A stretch of DNA of 61,719 nucleotides from an uncultured Muribaculaceae bacterium (GTDB lineage Bacteria > Bacteroidota > Bacteroidia > Bacteroidales > Muribaculaceae): assembly GCA_947625935.1 (NCBI GenBank), contig CANQQE010000015.1:1-61719 (forward strand), in the 5' to 3' direction. A program made the translations under genes and the position numbers. A model generated the notes under the pieces. That model was given only the letters and a program-made list of their open reading frames with translations, was not told the DNA's origin and ran no database searches. This document shows positions 44,251 through 53,966 of this stretch, piece after piece. Numbering within the stretch: the stretch's first letter is position 1; each line of letters opens with the position of its first letter.

Positions 44251-44640
44251 ATGGCAAAAAAAACAGTCGCAGCTAAGAAGAGAAACGTTAAGGTTGACGC
44301 AGCAGGTCAGCTTCATGTACACTCCTCTTTCAACAACATTATCGTGTGCTTAGCAAACAGCGAAGGCCAAGTCATCTCATGGTCAAGTGCCGGAAAGATG
44401 GGCTTCCGCGGTTCTAAGAAAAACACCCCCTACGCAGCGCAGATGGCCGCCCAGGATTGCGCTAAAGTAGCCTACGACCTGGGCCTGCGAAAAGTAAAAG
44501 CTTATGTCAAAGGACCCGGTAACGGTCGTGAGTCCGCTATCCGCACAATCCACGGCGCAGGCATCGAAGTGACCGAGATTATCGACGTCACACCGCTGCC
44601 TCACAACGGATGTCGTCCCCCGAAACGTCGCCGCGTCTGA
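44251..44640 (+). CDS. rpsK: 30S ribosomal protein S11
   Basis: S11 sits on the 30S platform near the E-site. The 129-residue protein has [40 protein letters not shown] and the C-terminal [18 protein letters not shown], all conserved. It is followed by a 196-nt gap before rpsD. Confidence 0.97.
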   Translation: MAKKTVAAKKRNVKVDAAGQLHVHSSFNNIIVCLANSEGQVISWSSAGKMGFRGSKKNTPYAAQMAAQDCAKVAYDLGLRKVKAYVKGPGNGRESAIRTIHGAGIEVTEIIDVTPLPHNGCRPPKRRRV

Positions 44641-44756
44641 TTAGAGCAGCGATTTTTCGGCCGACTGCAACATAAGTTCAAAAAACATCTTTTCTTTAGT
44701 ATTAGAGTAACTATTATTTAACTCGAGCGCGCAACCGGAACCTATTAACGTGAATA

Positions 44757-44785
44757 GACCATATTTTAGTCACCTCTCTATGGTC
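44757..44785 (+). promoter_or_regulatory. Structured leader of rpsD
   Basis: GACCATA (44757-44763) pairs perfectly with TATGGTC (44779-44785) around a 15-nt loop, in the middle of the 196-nt rpsK-rpsD gap. GAGCGC and GCGCTC on either side (about 44725 and 44810) could close an outer stem. S4 is a known autoregulator in other phyla, so this may be its target. Confidence 0.45.
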
Positions 44786-44836
44786 GCGGCTGCACTTTAA
44801 CGGGATTCGAGCGCTCAAAAAAAATAGAAAACAAAA

Positions 44837-45442
44837 ATGGCAAGATATACAGGTCCAAAGACCAAAATCGCACGCAAGTTCGGCGAGCCTATCTTCGGCG
44901 AAGACAAAGTTTTGTCCAAGAAGAACTATCCCCCGGGTCAGCACGGCCAGAACCGCCGTCGCAAAACATCCGAGTATGGCGTCCAGTTGCGTGAGAAACA
45001 AAAAGCCAAATACACATATGGCGTTTTGGAAAAACAATTCCGCAACCTCTTCGGCAAAGCCTCACGCATTAAGGGTATCACCGGTGAGATTCTCCTGCAA
45101 CTCCTCGAAAGCCGTCTCGACAATGTTGTCTATCGCCTCGGCATAGCCCCCACACGCGCGGCAGCACGTCAGAACGTGATCCACAAACACATAACCGTCA
45201 ACGGAGCCGTCGTAAACATCCCCTCCTACCAGGTGAAGCCCGGCGACATCGTAGGCGTGCGAGAGAAAGCCAAATCACTCGAAGTCATCGCCGACGCTCT
45301 CGCTGGTTTCAACCACAGCAAATACCCCTGGATTGAATGGGACGAATCTCAGAAAGCCGGCAAATTCCTTCATATGCCCGCACGCGAGGATATCCCCGAA
45401 AATATCAAGGAACAGTTGATCGTCGAGTTGTATTCTAAATAA
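44837..45442 (+). CDS. rpsD: 30S ribosomal protein S4
   Basis: S4 nucleates 30S assembly and is an autoregulator in several bacteria. The 201-residue protein has [40 protein letters not shown] and the S4 RNA-binding domain [20 protein letters not shown] followed by [16 protein letters not shown]. The N-terminal part lacks the zinc-binding cysteines of some forms. It has its own structured 196-nt leader and precedes rpoA by 16 nt. Confidence 0.97.
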   Translation: MARYTGPKTKIARKFGEPIFGEDKVLSKKNYPPGQHGQNRRRKTSEYGVQLREKQKAKYTYGVLEKQFRNLFGKASRIKGITGEILLQLLESRLDNVVYRLGIAPTRAAARQNVIHKHITVNGAVVNIPSYQVKPGDIVGVREKAKSLEVIADALAGFNHSKYPWIEWDESQKAGKFLHMPAREDIPENIKEQLIVELYSK

Positions 45443-45458
45443 TAAATAAGCAAGATCC

Positions 45459-46451
45459 ATGGCTATTTTAACTTTCCAAAAACCCGACAAAGTTTTGATG
45501 CTGGAAGCCGACAACTTCTTCGGCAAGTTTGAGTTCAAACCTTTGGAACCGGGATATGGCATCACCGTGGGCAACGCCCTACGTCGCGTGCTCCTCTCTT
45601 CGCTTGAGGGATATGCGATATCGTCTATCAAGATTGACGGCGTGAAACATGAGTTTGATACTATCCCCGGAGTTAAAGAGGATGTTACAAACATTATCCT
45701 TAACCTCAAGAAGGTAGACCTCAAACAGATTGTCGAAGACACCGAATTTGAGAAGGCTACCATCACCGTGGCGGGACAGGAGGTATTCAAGGCCGGTGAC
45801 ATCAGCAAAGCCCTCTCTGGCTTCGAGGTGTTGAACCCCGACTTGGTGATTTGTCATTTGGATCCCGACGCTCGTTTCCAGATTGAACTCACTATCAACA
45901 AGGGCCGCGGCTGGGTTCCCGCCGAAGAAAATCAAGGCGTTAACGACGACATAAACGTCCTCGCTATCGACTCGATCTACACCCCCATCAAAAATGTGAA
46001 GTACACAGTCGAAAACTTCCGCGTCGATCAGAAGACCGACTACGAAAAACTCATTCTTGAAATCACGACCAACGGCTCGATTCTGCCGAAAGACGCTCTG
46101 AAAGAGGCCGCCAAAATACTGATTTACCACTTCATGCTTTTCTCCGACGAGAAAATCACTCTCGAGACACCCGACACCGACAACAACGAGGAATTTGATG
46201 AAGAAGTGCTGCATATGCGCCAACTTCTCAAATCAAAACTTGTCGATATGGATCTCTCCGTCCGCGCGCTCAACTGCTTGAAGAGCGCCGAGGTCGAGAC
46301 TCTCGGCGAGCTCGTGGTATTCAACAAGACCGACCTCCTCAAATTCCGCAACTTCGGCAAAAAATCACTCACTGAGCTTGATGAGCTGCTGGCCAACCTG
46401 AACCTCTCGTTCGGGATGGATATTTCCAAGTATAAATTAGATAAAGAGTAA
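45459..46451 (+). CDS. rpoA: RNA polymerase alpha subunit
   Basis: Alpha dimerises to seed RNA polymerase assembly and contacts activators and UP elements. The 330-residue protein has the N-terminal domain (about 1-230; [20 protein letters not shown] and [20 protein letters not shown]) and the C-terminal domain (about 255-325; [20 protein letters not shown]-like region and [19 protein letters not shown]). Both are complete. Confidence 0.97.
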   Translation: MAILTFQKPDKVLMLEADNFFGKFEFKPLEPGYGITVGNALRRVLLSSLEGYAISSIKIDGVKHEFDTIPGVKEDVTNIILNLKKVDLKQIVEDTEFEKATITVAGQEVFKAGDISKALSGFEVLNPDLVICHLDPDARFQIELTINKGRGWVPAEENQGVNDDINVLAIDSIYTPIKNVKYTVENFRVDQKTDYEKLILEITTNGSILPKDALKEAAKILIYHFMLFSDEKITLETPDTDNNEEFDEEVLHMRQLLKSKLVDMDLSVRALNCLKSAEVETLGELVVFNKTDLLKFRNFGKKSLTELDELLANLNLSFGMDISKYKLDKE

Positions 46452-46456
46452 AAACG

Positions 46457-46957
46457 ATGAGACATAATAAAAAATTCAACCACCTTGGCCGCAAAAAAGC
46501 CCATCGTGACGCCCTCCTCGCAAACATGACCATATCACTGATCATGAAAAAGCGCATCTTCACGACGCTTGCCAAGGCAAAAGCCCTGCGTATGTACGCC
46601 GAGCCGCTGATCAACCGCGCCAAAGAAGACTCAATGGGCAACCGCCGACTCGTCTTCAGCTATCTCCAGAACAAATATGCCGTCACCGAACTTTTCCGCG
46701 AAGTGGCACAGAAGATCGCTGACCGTCCGGGTGGATACACCCGCATCCTCAAGACAGGCAACCGCCTTGGCGACAACGCCCAGATGTGCATGATCGAGCT
46801 TGTTGACTACAACGAGAATATGCTCAAGGACAAAGGCGCCAAGAAAACCGCCGGCCGCACCCGCCGCTCAGGCAAGAAAGCAGCCGACAAAGCCGCTGTC
46901 GAGACAACCGCGCCCGCTGCGGAGGCATCCGCTGCCGAAGCACCCGCAGCCGAATAA
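46457..46957 (+). CDS. rplQ: 50S ribosomal protein L17 with Ala-rich tail
   Basis: L17 lies near the tunnel exit. Residues 1-120 are canonical ([60 protein letters not shown]). The last 45 residues are Lys-rich then a low-complexity Ala/Glu/Pro tail, an extension often seen in this phylum. It ends the superoperon at a strong terminator. Confidence 0.95.
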   Translation: MRHNKKFNHLGRKKAHRDALLANMTISLIMKKRIFTTLAKAKALRMYAEPLINRAKEDSMGNRRLVFSYLQNKYAVTELFREVAQKIADRPGGYTRILKTGNRLGDNAQMCMIELVDYNENMLKDKGAKKTAGRTRRSGKKAADKAAVETTAPAAEASAAEAPAAE

Positions 46958-46986
46958 CAAACCGACAACATCCAAATTGTTAATAA

Positions 46987-47031
46987 AGCTGTCCGGCGAC
47001 AATTTCACCGTCGCCGGACAGCTTGTTTTTT
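46987..47031 (+). terminator. Intrinsic terminator of the ribosomal superoperon
   Basis: AGCTGTCCGGCGAC pairs perfectly with GTCGCCGGACAGCT (14 bp) around a 9-nt loop and is followed by TGTTTTTT. It lies 30 nt after rplQ. Confidence 0.92.
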
Positions 47032-47052
47032 GACGGAAATTTACTATCTTTG
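47023..47052 (+). promoter_or_regulatory. Promoter of eno, overlapping the superoperon terminator
   Basis: TTG (47023-47025), 19 nt, then TATCTTTG (47045-47052) match the consensus. The -33 element is formed by the last bases of the rplQ terminator stem and tail. The eno leader would be about 55 nt. Confidence 0.65.
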
Positions 47053-47109
47053 TGGCGCGATTTTGAGAACAAAAAATAACTCAATATTTTTACTGAATTT
47101 TAAAAGTAA

Positions 47110-48411
<1,302 letters not shown>

Positions 48412-48438
48412 TCACCCCGGGAATGCACAATAACAATG

Positions 48439-48475
48439 CCGGCCGTCGTGCTTCCGCACGGCGGCCGGTTTTTTT
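48439..48475 (+). terminator. Intrinsic terminator after eno
   Basis: CCGGCCGTCGTGC pairs with GCACGGCGGCCGG (13 bp, one G-U) around TTCC and is followed by seven T residues. It lies about 28 nt past the eno stop. Confidence 0.92.
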
Positions 48476-48492
48476 ATATAACGTTAGTTTTG

Positions 48493-48500
48493 TAATTTTG
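48493..48500 (+). promoter_or_regulatory. -7 box upstream of the ArnT-like gene
   Basis: TAATTTTG matches the -7 consensus and lies about 45 nt before the ATG. The expected -33 position is T-rich from the eno terminator but has no clear TTTG. Confidence 0.45.
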
Positions 48501-48543
48501 CGGGAGATATCTACGGTTCCTTGGGAACCCAAAAGACATATTG

Positions 48544-50280
48544 ATGATGAAAACCAATACCCTGGCCATACAACGCCGCAACTGGCTCATTTTGCTGCTC
48601 ATCCTCCTCGTGACCTTCATACCCTTCCTCGGCGAAACCGTTTTCAACACCAAAGGCGAGCCGCGCGAAGCCATCGTGGCTCTCTCGATGTTGCAATCGG
48701 GCGACTGGATTCTGCCCGTTTCCTATGGTGCCGACATCCCCTACAAGCCCCCGTTCCTCGCATGGTGCATCGCCGCTTTCTCAGCACTGTTTGGAGGCCA
48801 CGTCACCGAGTTCACCTCCCGCCTCCCTTCAGCTCTGGCCTGTGTCGCCATGGTGATGGCAGGGTTCTCGCTCTACACCCGCGAGTCGCGCGGGCACGGC
48901 TCCGGTGCTGTCGCCGTCGCCGCCGCGTTCATCACTTTCACCGCTTTTGAAGTCCATCGGGCCGCCTACGCCTGCCGGGTCGATATGCTCCTGACAGCTT
49001 TCATCGTCTGCTCCATCTACACCCTCTACCGCTACTACCGCTTTGGCCGCCGTCCCGGCTGGCTGCTGTTTTCGGTGTTGCTCATGAGCTGCGGCGTGCT
49101 GACCAAAGGCCCTGTCGGCATGATTCTTCCATGCCTCGTCATCGGCGTGTTCCGGCTCACCGAAGGCGAACGCTTCTGGCCGGCATTCCTCTCCATGGCA
49201 GCTATCGGAGCGGCATCGCTTATCCTCCCGGCCCTATGGTATATCGCAGCCTACAATCGTGGCGGTCGCCAGTTCCTCGACCTCGCAATGGAGGAGAACT
49301 TCGGGCGTTTTCTCGGGAAAATGAGCTATTCCTCCCATGCCAACCCCGTGTGGTACAACTTCCTGACCCTCATCGCCGGATACCTCCCTTACACACTGCT
49401 CCTGTTGCTCACGCTGTTCAGCCTGCGCCGCCGCAATCCGGCTACAGGCAGAATCCCATTCCTGGAGTGGCTCAAGCGTCAGTGGCGTAATTTCCTGTCA
49501 ATGCGCCCCATCTCGCGTATGTCGTTGCTGGCTGCGTCACTCATATTCCTGTTCTACTGCTTCCCCGAAAGCAAGCGCAGCGTCTATCTCCTCCCTGTCT
49601 ATCCGTTCTTAGCCTACTTCATTGCCCTCTATGTGCGCCGCATGGTCGCCGTCGGGCCGCGCATGGTCAAGCTCTATTGCGCCATCATCGCCTTTCTCGC
49701 CATGGCCGCGCCCGTGCTGTTCGCCGTCATCCGTTTCGGCGCGCTCGATGGGGTAGGGGGCGGCTCGCTTCAGCGGTCGGTCAGCGGACTGATGTCGGTC
49801 GATGTCGGTGTGGTCGGCGTGCTGATGCTCGCCCTGTCGTTTGGTGCCGGGCTATCGCTCGTGGTATCGCTGTTCCGTGAATCTGCCCGCAACTGCTTCG
49901 CCTGGAGTGTTGGTACCGTAGTGCTTATCTACTGGAGCTTCTCGGCCGTCTACCAACCCGGAGTGTTGAACCCCAAGAGCGACCTGCCTGTGGCGCGCGA
50001 CATAGCCTGCATGGTTCCCCCATCCGCCGGAATCTACACACTTGTCGACGACTCTATGTTGCGCTACTACACCATAAACTTCTACCTCGGCGACCGCCTG
50101 CGCCGTTTCGATGCCGAGCTACCCACCGAGGGATACCTCATCGTCGGCCGCGATGACGCCTCTGGACTGATGGCGCCCTATCTCGACGCCTATCGGTTTG
50201 AGTTGATGCGAGCCTTCGGCCACAAAGGCTGCGACGTCCGACAGCCAATCGACCTCTACCGTTTCACCTTAAAAAAATAA
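48544..50280 (+). CDS. ArnT-like membrane glycosyltransferase (PMT/GT39-GT83 type)
   Basis: A 578-residue integral membrane protein with about 11-13 predicted helices and the signature of dolichyl/undecaprenyl-phosphate-sugar dependent transferases: KGEPREAIVALSMLQSGDW, where the acidic residue after the first helix is catalytic, and IPYKPPFLAWCIAAFSALFG. Relatives move an undecaprenyl-P-linked sugar (for example aminoarabinose) to lipid A or other envelope acceptors on the periplasmic side. The C-terminal 120 residues form a soluble domain. Adjacent ATGs at 48544 and 48547 are both possible. The acceptor is unknown. It is monocistronic. Confidence 0.85.
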   Translation: MMKTNTLAIQRRNWLILLLILLVTFIPFLGETVFNTKGEPREAIVALSMLQSGDWILPVSYGADIPYKPPFLAWCIAAFSALFGGHVTEFTSRLPSALACVAMVMAGFSLYTRESRGHGSGAVAVAAAFITFTAFEVHRAAYACRVDMLLTAFIVCSIYTLYRYYRFGRRPGWLLFSVLLMSCGVLTKGPVGMILPCLVIGVFRLTEGERFWPAFLSMAAIGAASLILPALWYIAAYNRGGRQFLDLAMEENFGRFLGKMSYSSHANPVWYNFLTLIAGYLPYTLLLLLTLFSLRRRNPATGRIPFLEWLKRQWRNFLSMRPISRMSLLAASLIFLFYCFPESKRSVYLLPVYPFLAYFIALYVRRMVAVGPRMVKLYCAIIAFLAMAAPVLFAVIRFGALDGVGGGSLQRSVSGLMSVDVGVVGVLMLALSFGAGLSLVVSLFRESARNCFAWSVGTVVLIYWSFSAVYQPGVLNPKSDLPVARDIACMVPPSAGIYTLVDDSMLRYYTINFYLGDRLRRFDAELPTEGYLIVGRDDASGLMAPYLDAYRFELMRAFGHKGCDVRQPIDLYRFTLKK

Positions 50281-50311
50281 GGCGGTCGCGGAGGACCGCT
50301 CCGCAACCGCC
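50281..50311 (+). terminator. Hairpin immediately after the ArnT-like gene
   Basis: GGCGGTCGCGGAG pairs with CTCCGCAACCGCC (13 bp with one mismatch) around GACCG, starting at the base after the stop codon. No T-run follows, so it is an atypical terminator or a 3'-end protecting hairpin. Confidence 0.4.
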
Positions 50312-50385
50312 CGGGAGAGGGGTGAATGAGTATCTTCTACGTTACCCTCGCGAGTTCCTTTTACCGCCTGTTTTACTGCGGTCTG

Positions 50386-50625
50386 TCACTGTTGCCCCGC
50401 GTAATCGAGTATGGTGGGGCTTTCCACGTCAACGCCAAACTCCCTCGCGCGTTCCATGATGGCTCGCGCCAATCTCGGCTTTAAATCTTCAGGACAATAG
50501 CGGAAATATGCCTCGGCTGCCCTGACATGAGCCGCGTCGGGCATTGGATACTCCCGACGTTCCGGCAGCCCGAAAACGCTGTCGGGAAGCTCTTTTTTCT
50601 CCTCATACGAAATTCTGTCGTTCAT
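50386..50625 (-). CDS. Small orphan protein with a phage-like ALPxxRxYP motif
   Basis: A 79-residue cytoplasmic protein. The motif LPDSVFGLPERREYPMPDAAHV followed by a helix with RAAEAYFRYCPEDLKPRLAR (read as two segments) and RAIMERAREFGVDVE resembles short domains found in phage-derived and DUF6582-like proteins, but I cannot assign a function. It is alone on the minus strand, with convergent ArnT-like gene on one side and a divergent gene on the other. ATG at 50625 is clear. No promoter of the consensus type was seen. Confidence 0.55.
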   Translation of the reverse strand: MNDRISYEEKKELPDSVFGLPERREYPMPDAAHVRAAEAYFRYCPEDLKPRLARAIMERAREFGVDVESPTILDYAGQQ

Positions 50626-50823
50626 GACGGTGGTTTTTTATCGTTGTCAAACTTGTTTTTGGTCACTTATGAGAGGGTAGGTGCGTTTGGTGGCTCCATC
50701 TTTTCATATACCATAATAACAACTCCTCCTGCCGTTTGTTCCCCTCCCCGTGCCACTACGCTGCGTTATTTCAATCGATTTGCCGCCCATGATAAATTTT
50801 TTTAGAAAAAATTTGAAAAAAAA

Positions 50824-50854
50824 TTTGCAGGAATAAAAATAGTGCGTACATTTG
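50824..50854 (+). promoter_or_regulatory. Promoter of the TraB/GumN gene
   Basis: TTTG (50824-50827), 19 nt, then TACATTTG (50847-50854) match the consensus. The remainder of the 297-bp gap before it is AT-rich with no visible gene. Confidence 0.75.
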
Positions 50855-50855
50855 C

Positions 50856-50879
50856 AGTGTTGTAGTCAGCTACAACACT
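50856..50879 (+). promoter_or_regulatory. 5'-end hairpin at the TraB/GumN transcription start
   Basis: AGTGTTGTAG pairs perfectly with CTACAACACT (10 bp) around TCAG, directly after the -7 box. It would be at the very 5' end of the mRNA, where hairpins can protect from decay, or it could be an operator for a dimeric regulator. Confidence 0.5.
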
Positions 50880-50922
50880 AATAAAGTAGAAAACCAATTA
50901 TAATCTCAATATTTTAATATTT

Positions 50923-51807
50923 ATGAAGATGAAAGAGTTAGTACTGTCGTTTATGATGATTTTCGCAACGCTTGGAGCAAGTGCGCAAGTGCTTTACAAA
51001 GTGTCCGGCAACGGAGCTAAGGGTGATTCCTATGTTATGGGCACTCACCACTTCGCACCGTCATCCATGCTTAAAGATATAAAAGGGTTCGAGCCTGCGC
51101 TCAGCAGCGTCGAGGCCATCTACGGCGAGGTCGAGGAAGGAGAACTCGATGAAGACAAGGTCCAGAAACTGGCCAAGAAATACGCCGAAGCCCCTTCCGA
51201 CAGCACCCTGTCAAAAGTCCTCACTCCCGACCAGTTCAAGCTGCTCGACGAAATCGTGAAGAAATACACCAACAATATGCTCACCGCCGACAAGCTCGAA
51301 AGCATGACCCCGTCGGTTGTCGGTATGCAGATTTCGGCCTTCCAGGCATTGACAGCGTTCCCCGACTTCAACCCCGCCGACCAGATCGACACTAAAATCC
51401 AGAAAATGGGCAAGAAGCAGAAGAAAGCCACAGGCGGCCTTGAGACAGCCGAAGACCAGATAAAACTCCTCTTTGGCGAGCCTATATCCGTTCAGGCCGC
51501 TTCGCTCGCCCGCTCACTCTCCCAGGATATGTATGCCACTCTCCTGTCAAAACGTCTCGCCGAACTTTACGCCGCACAGGACATCGACGGGATGCTCACA
51601 CTCATGAACGACCCCATGCTCGGCATGACCCCCGACGAGGCCGCACGCATGCTTTTCAACCGCAACGAAAATTGGATGCGGCTCATACCCTCCCTCATCG
51701 CCGAGAAACCCATCATGTTCGTTGTCGGCGCGGGACATCTTCCCGGAGAGCGCGGACTGCTTGCCCTGCTCAAGAAGGCTGGTTATGAAGTAACCCCCGT
51801 CAAGTAA
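50923..51807 (+). CDS. TraB/GumN-family secreted protein
   Basis: A 294-residue exported protein with a signal peptide cleaved after ASA (about residue 21). The TraB/PrgY/GumN family signature is visible in SYVMGTHHFAPSSML near the N-terminus, where the two histidines stand, and MFVVGAGHLPGERGLLALLK near the C-terminus. The fold is proposed to be an EreA/ChaN-like metallohydrolase, but the activity in Bacteroidota is not established. It starts 23 nt before an ABC transporter set and may be co-transcribed with it. Confidence 0.85.
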   Translation: MKMKELVLSFMMIFATLGASAQVLYKVSGNGAKGDSYVMGTHHFAPSSMLKDIKGFEPALSSVEAIYGEVEEGELDEDKVQKLAKKYAEAPSDSTLSKVLTPDQFKLLDEIVKKYTNNMLTADKLESMTPSVVGMQISAFQALTAFPDFNPADQIDTKIQKMGKKQKKATGGLETAEDQIKLLFGEPISVQAASLARSLSQDMYATLLSKRLAELYAAQDIDGMLTLMNDPMLGMTPDEAARMLFNRNENWMRLIPSLIAEKPIMFVVGAGHLPGERGLLALLKKAGYEVTPVK

Positions 51808-51830
51808 CATCACCTAACACCGACCCTATT

Positions 51831-52664
51831 ATGATTCTTTGCGAGAACCTTAATTACACCTACAATACAGGCCGTCATGCGTTGGTCGATGTCAACGCCG
51901 CCATTCTCCCCGGACTTCATCTGCTCATGGGGGAGAACGGCGCCGGCAAAACCACCCTCCTGCACGTCATCGCGGGTCTCCTGTTCCCGCAGTCCGGACG
52001 CTGCACCCTCGACGATGTCAATGTGGCGCGCCGCGAGCCATCGACAATGAGCCGGGTGTTCTTCCTCGCCGACAATATGCAATGGTCAGCGGCGACGATC
52101 AACCAGCTTGTCGCCACCCATGCCTGCTTCTTCCCCTCCTTCGACGAGTCGCTGCTACGGTCTAACCTCGAAGCCATGGGGCTGACAGGCGCCGAAGGGT
52201 TGAGAGCGTTGTCGCTCGGAAACCGCAAGAAAGCCGCCATTGCCTACGCCCTGTCTCTGCGCACCGACGTTCTACTCCTCGACGAACCCGCCAACGGCCT
52301 TGACATAACAGGCAAAAAAGCCTTGCAGAAGATTCTGATGCAGTCGATGACCGACACCCAGACCGTAATCGTATCCACCCACACCGTCTGGGATCTCAAA
52401 AACCTCTTTGAAAGCGTCATGATGGTGCGCCGCGGCCGACTGGTGCTAAACGCCTCCATCTACTCCATCCTCGATAAACTCGCTTTCGTCTTCACACCCG
52501 CTCCCGTCCCGGGCGCGCTCTACTCCGAGGAAGAGATGGGCGGCTACCGCTCGATTGTGCCTAACGACGGCACCGTCGAGAGCGACATCAATTTCACCGC
52601 ACTCTATAGCGCGCTGTCATCCGACGCCGCCATGCCGGGCATTTTACGTCAACTTAACTATTGA
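51831..52664 (+). CDS. ABC transporter ATP-binding protein
   Basis: A 277-residue ATPase of the drug/lipid exporter type. Walker A GENGAGKTT is at 34-42, the signature reads LSLGNRKKA (a variant of LSGGQ with NRKK), Walker B and the D-loop are DVLLLDEPANGLD and the switch histidine is in VIVSTHTV. The last 70 residues form a family-specific tail. It is paired with a membrane protein and a GntR repressor in one operon, a layout common for YtrA-type cell-envelope-stress exporters. Confidence 0.9.
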   Translation: MILCENLNYTYNTGRHALVDVNAAILPGLHLLMGENGAGKTTLLHVIAGLLFPQSGRCTLDDVNVARREPSTMSRVFFLADNMQWSAATINQLVATHACFFPSFDESLLRSNLEAMGLTGAEGLRALSLGNRKKAAIAYALSLRTDVLLLDEPANGLDITGKKALQKILMQSMTDTQTVIVSTHTVWDLKNLFESVMMVRRGRLVLNASIYSILDKLAFVFTPAPVPGALYSEEEMGGYRSIVPNDGTVESDINFTALYSALSSDAAMPGILRQLNY

Positions 52665-52672
52665 TTGTGATC

Positions 52673-53488
52673 ATGGATACAACTTCTATAGCCGCTTTGC
52701 AGCGCAACGACTCTTTTTCATGGCGGCGTGTCGCCATGGTATGGACCTACTATTCCCCGGTTCTCAGAATGCAGTTGTGGCTTTGGCCGCTGATAGCCGC
52801 CGGAATATATCTGATGGGGATGCTCACGGCTCTATCGCCCGTCTCCTTGGTCAGTTCCTTTGCTATCTCCGGCCTCTCGATGCTGATAAGTTTCGGCCCG
52901 TTGATGCTGATCAGAAACAATGCCATTGTCAGTGAGACGATGCTGCCCGTGAGGGCCGATGAGAAATTTGTCTTCTACCTCCTCTACTTCCTCATCGTTG
53001 TCCCGGTGTTGACCATTCTCACTGTCGGTGCGCTACACCTTGTGGCGACAATGATTTTTGGTGCCGAACGGCTACACGACTACACTGTACTGCTGACACA
53101 GCGCAGCCTCATGGTCGAGTACACCTACGGTATCGGTATTTTCGGTGAAGCGATTGGCGTTCTGGCCTGTCTTTTCGGCGTGACGGCCTTCACGCGCAAC
53201 CGCGCCTTGGCCGGAGTTGGATTCGTTATCGGTTCCGGCATCGCCATCGGCATGATTGGTGCCATCATGGGCATAATAATGGCTTTTGTCTCAGGTTTCG
53301 CCGACGGCTTCCTTCAGATAGGTGAAATCGCCGAGCGCGACCCCGGCAACACTGGGGTCATAATGGACGAGATGTATAAATTGCCAATCATGAGACTCAT
53401 GATGATTGTCGTCTCAAGCGTTGCGGCCTTAGGGAGCTTCCTCCTTGCCTACCTGATGTTTCGTCGCCTTCGCAATCGTCAAATCTAA
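52673..53488 (+). CDS. ABC transporter permease-like membrane protein
   Basis: A 271-residue membrane protein with about six predicted helices, first spanning about residues 38-58. There is no strong family motif, but its place directly after an orphan ABC ATPase, and before a GntR regulator, makes it the likely permease. The ATG at 52673 (MDTTSIAALQRNDSFS) is preferred; an upstream TTG would overlap the ATPase gene. The substrate is unknown. Confidence 0.72.
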   Translation: MDTTSIAALQRNDSFSWRRVAMVWTYYSPVLRMQLWLWPLIAAGIYLMGMLTALSPVSLVSSFAISGLSMLISFGPLMLIRNNAIVSETMLPVRADEKFVFYLLYFLIVVPVLTILTVGALHLVATMIFGAERLHDYTVLLTQRSLMVEYTYGIGIFGEAIGVLACLFGVTAFTRNRALAGVGFVIGSGIAIGMIGAIMGIIMAFVSGFADGFLQIGEIAERDPGNTGVIMDEMYKLPIMRLMMIVVSSVAALGSFLLAYLMFRRLRNRQI

Positions 53489-53511
53489 AACCGAAACTAT
53501 TTAGCGCATCA

Positions 53512-53862
53512 ATGGATTTTAAAACCGATCGACCAATATATCAACAGATTGTCGACTATTGCTACACCCGCATCCTCTCCGGCGAGTGGCCTCCCGACGG
53601 AAAAATTCCATCGGTTAGAGAGCTTGCTATGGCCTTGTCGGTCAACACCCACACAGTCCTGAAAGCTCTTGAGACTCTCCAGTCGGCCGAAATAATCATA
53701 CCCCGCCGCGGATTGGGATTCTTTCTTGCCCCCGATGCGCCCGGGCGCGTGATGCAGGCGCGACGCCAGGAGTTCTTCGACACAACTCTCGCCGAACTTT
53801 TCCGCGAGATGGAGATGCTGGGCATCTCCATCGACGACGTCGTCGATCACTATAAACAGTGA
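53512..53862 (+). CDS. GntR-family (YtrA-type) transcriptional regulator
   Basis: A 116-residue regulator. The winged helix-turn-helix is at 1-75 with DRPIYQQIVDYCYTRILSGE, KIPSVRELAMALSVNTHTVL and the wing IIPRRGLGFFLA, all typical of GntR. The short C-terminal part is two helices without an effector-binding domain, which is the YtrA subgroup. Such proteins repress their own ABC transporter operon. It is the last gene of the operon, whereas in Firmicutes it is usually the first. Confidence 0.9.
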   Translation: MDFKTDRPIYQQIVDYCYTRILSGEWPPDGKIPSVRELAMALSVNTHTVLKALETLQSAEIIIPRRGLGFFLAPDAPGRVMQARRQEFFDTTLAELFREMEMLGISIDDVVDHYKQ

Positions 53863-53906
53863 ATGCTACATCTATCCCCGTAGCTACACATATATAAGGT
53901 TAATAG

Positions 53907-53951
53907 ACGCATGAAGGGGAGCGACTAATCAAATCGCTCCCCTTCATGCGT
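53907..53951. terminator. Bidirectional hairpin between convergent genes
   Basis: ACGCATGAAGGGGAGCGA pairs perfectly with TCGCTCCCCTTCATGCGT (18 bp) around a 9-nt loop. It lies 45 nt after the GntR gene and 16 nt after the Cys/Lys-repeat gene that comes from the other side. T-runs are weak (TCTTTT on the plus side). Confidence 0.75.
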
Positions 53952-53966
53952 TCTTTTGCGCTGATC

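Noticed and set aside
50281-50311. A standard intrinsic terminator after the ArnT-like gene
   Set aside because: The stem is good, but there is no T-run, so only a low-confidence hairpin is reported.
50626-50823. A tRNA or small RNA gene in the AT-rich gap before the TraB/GumN gene
   Set aside because: No cloverleaf-like pairing, CCA end or terminator was found there.
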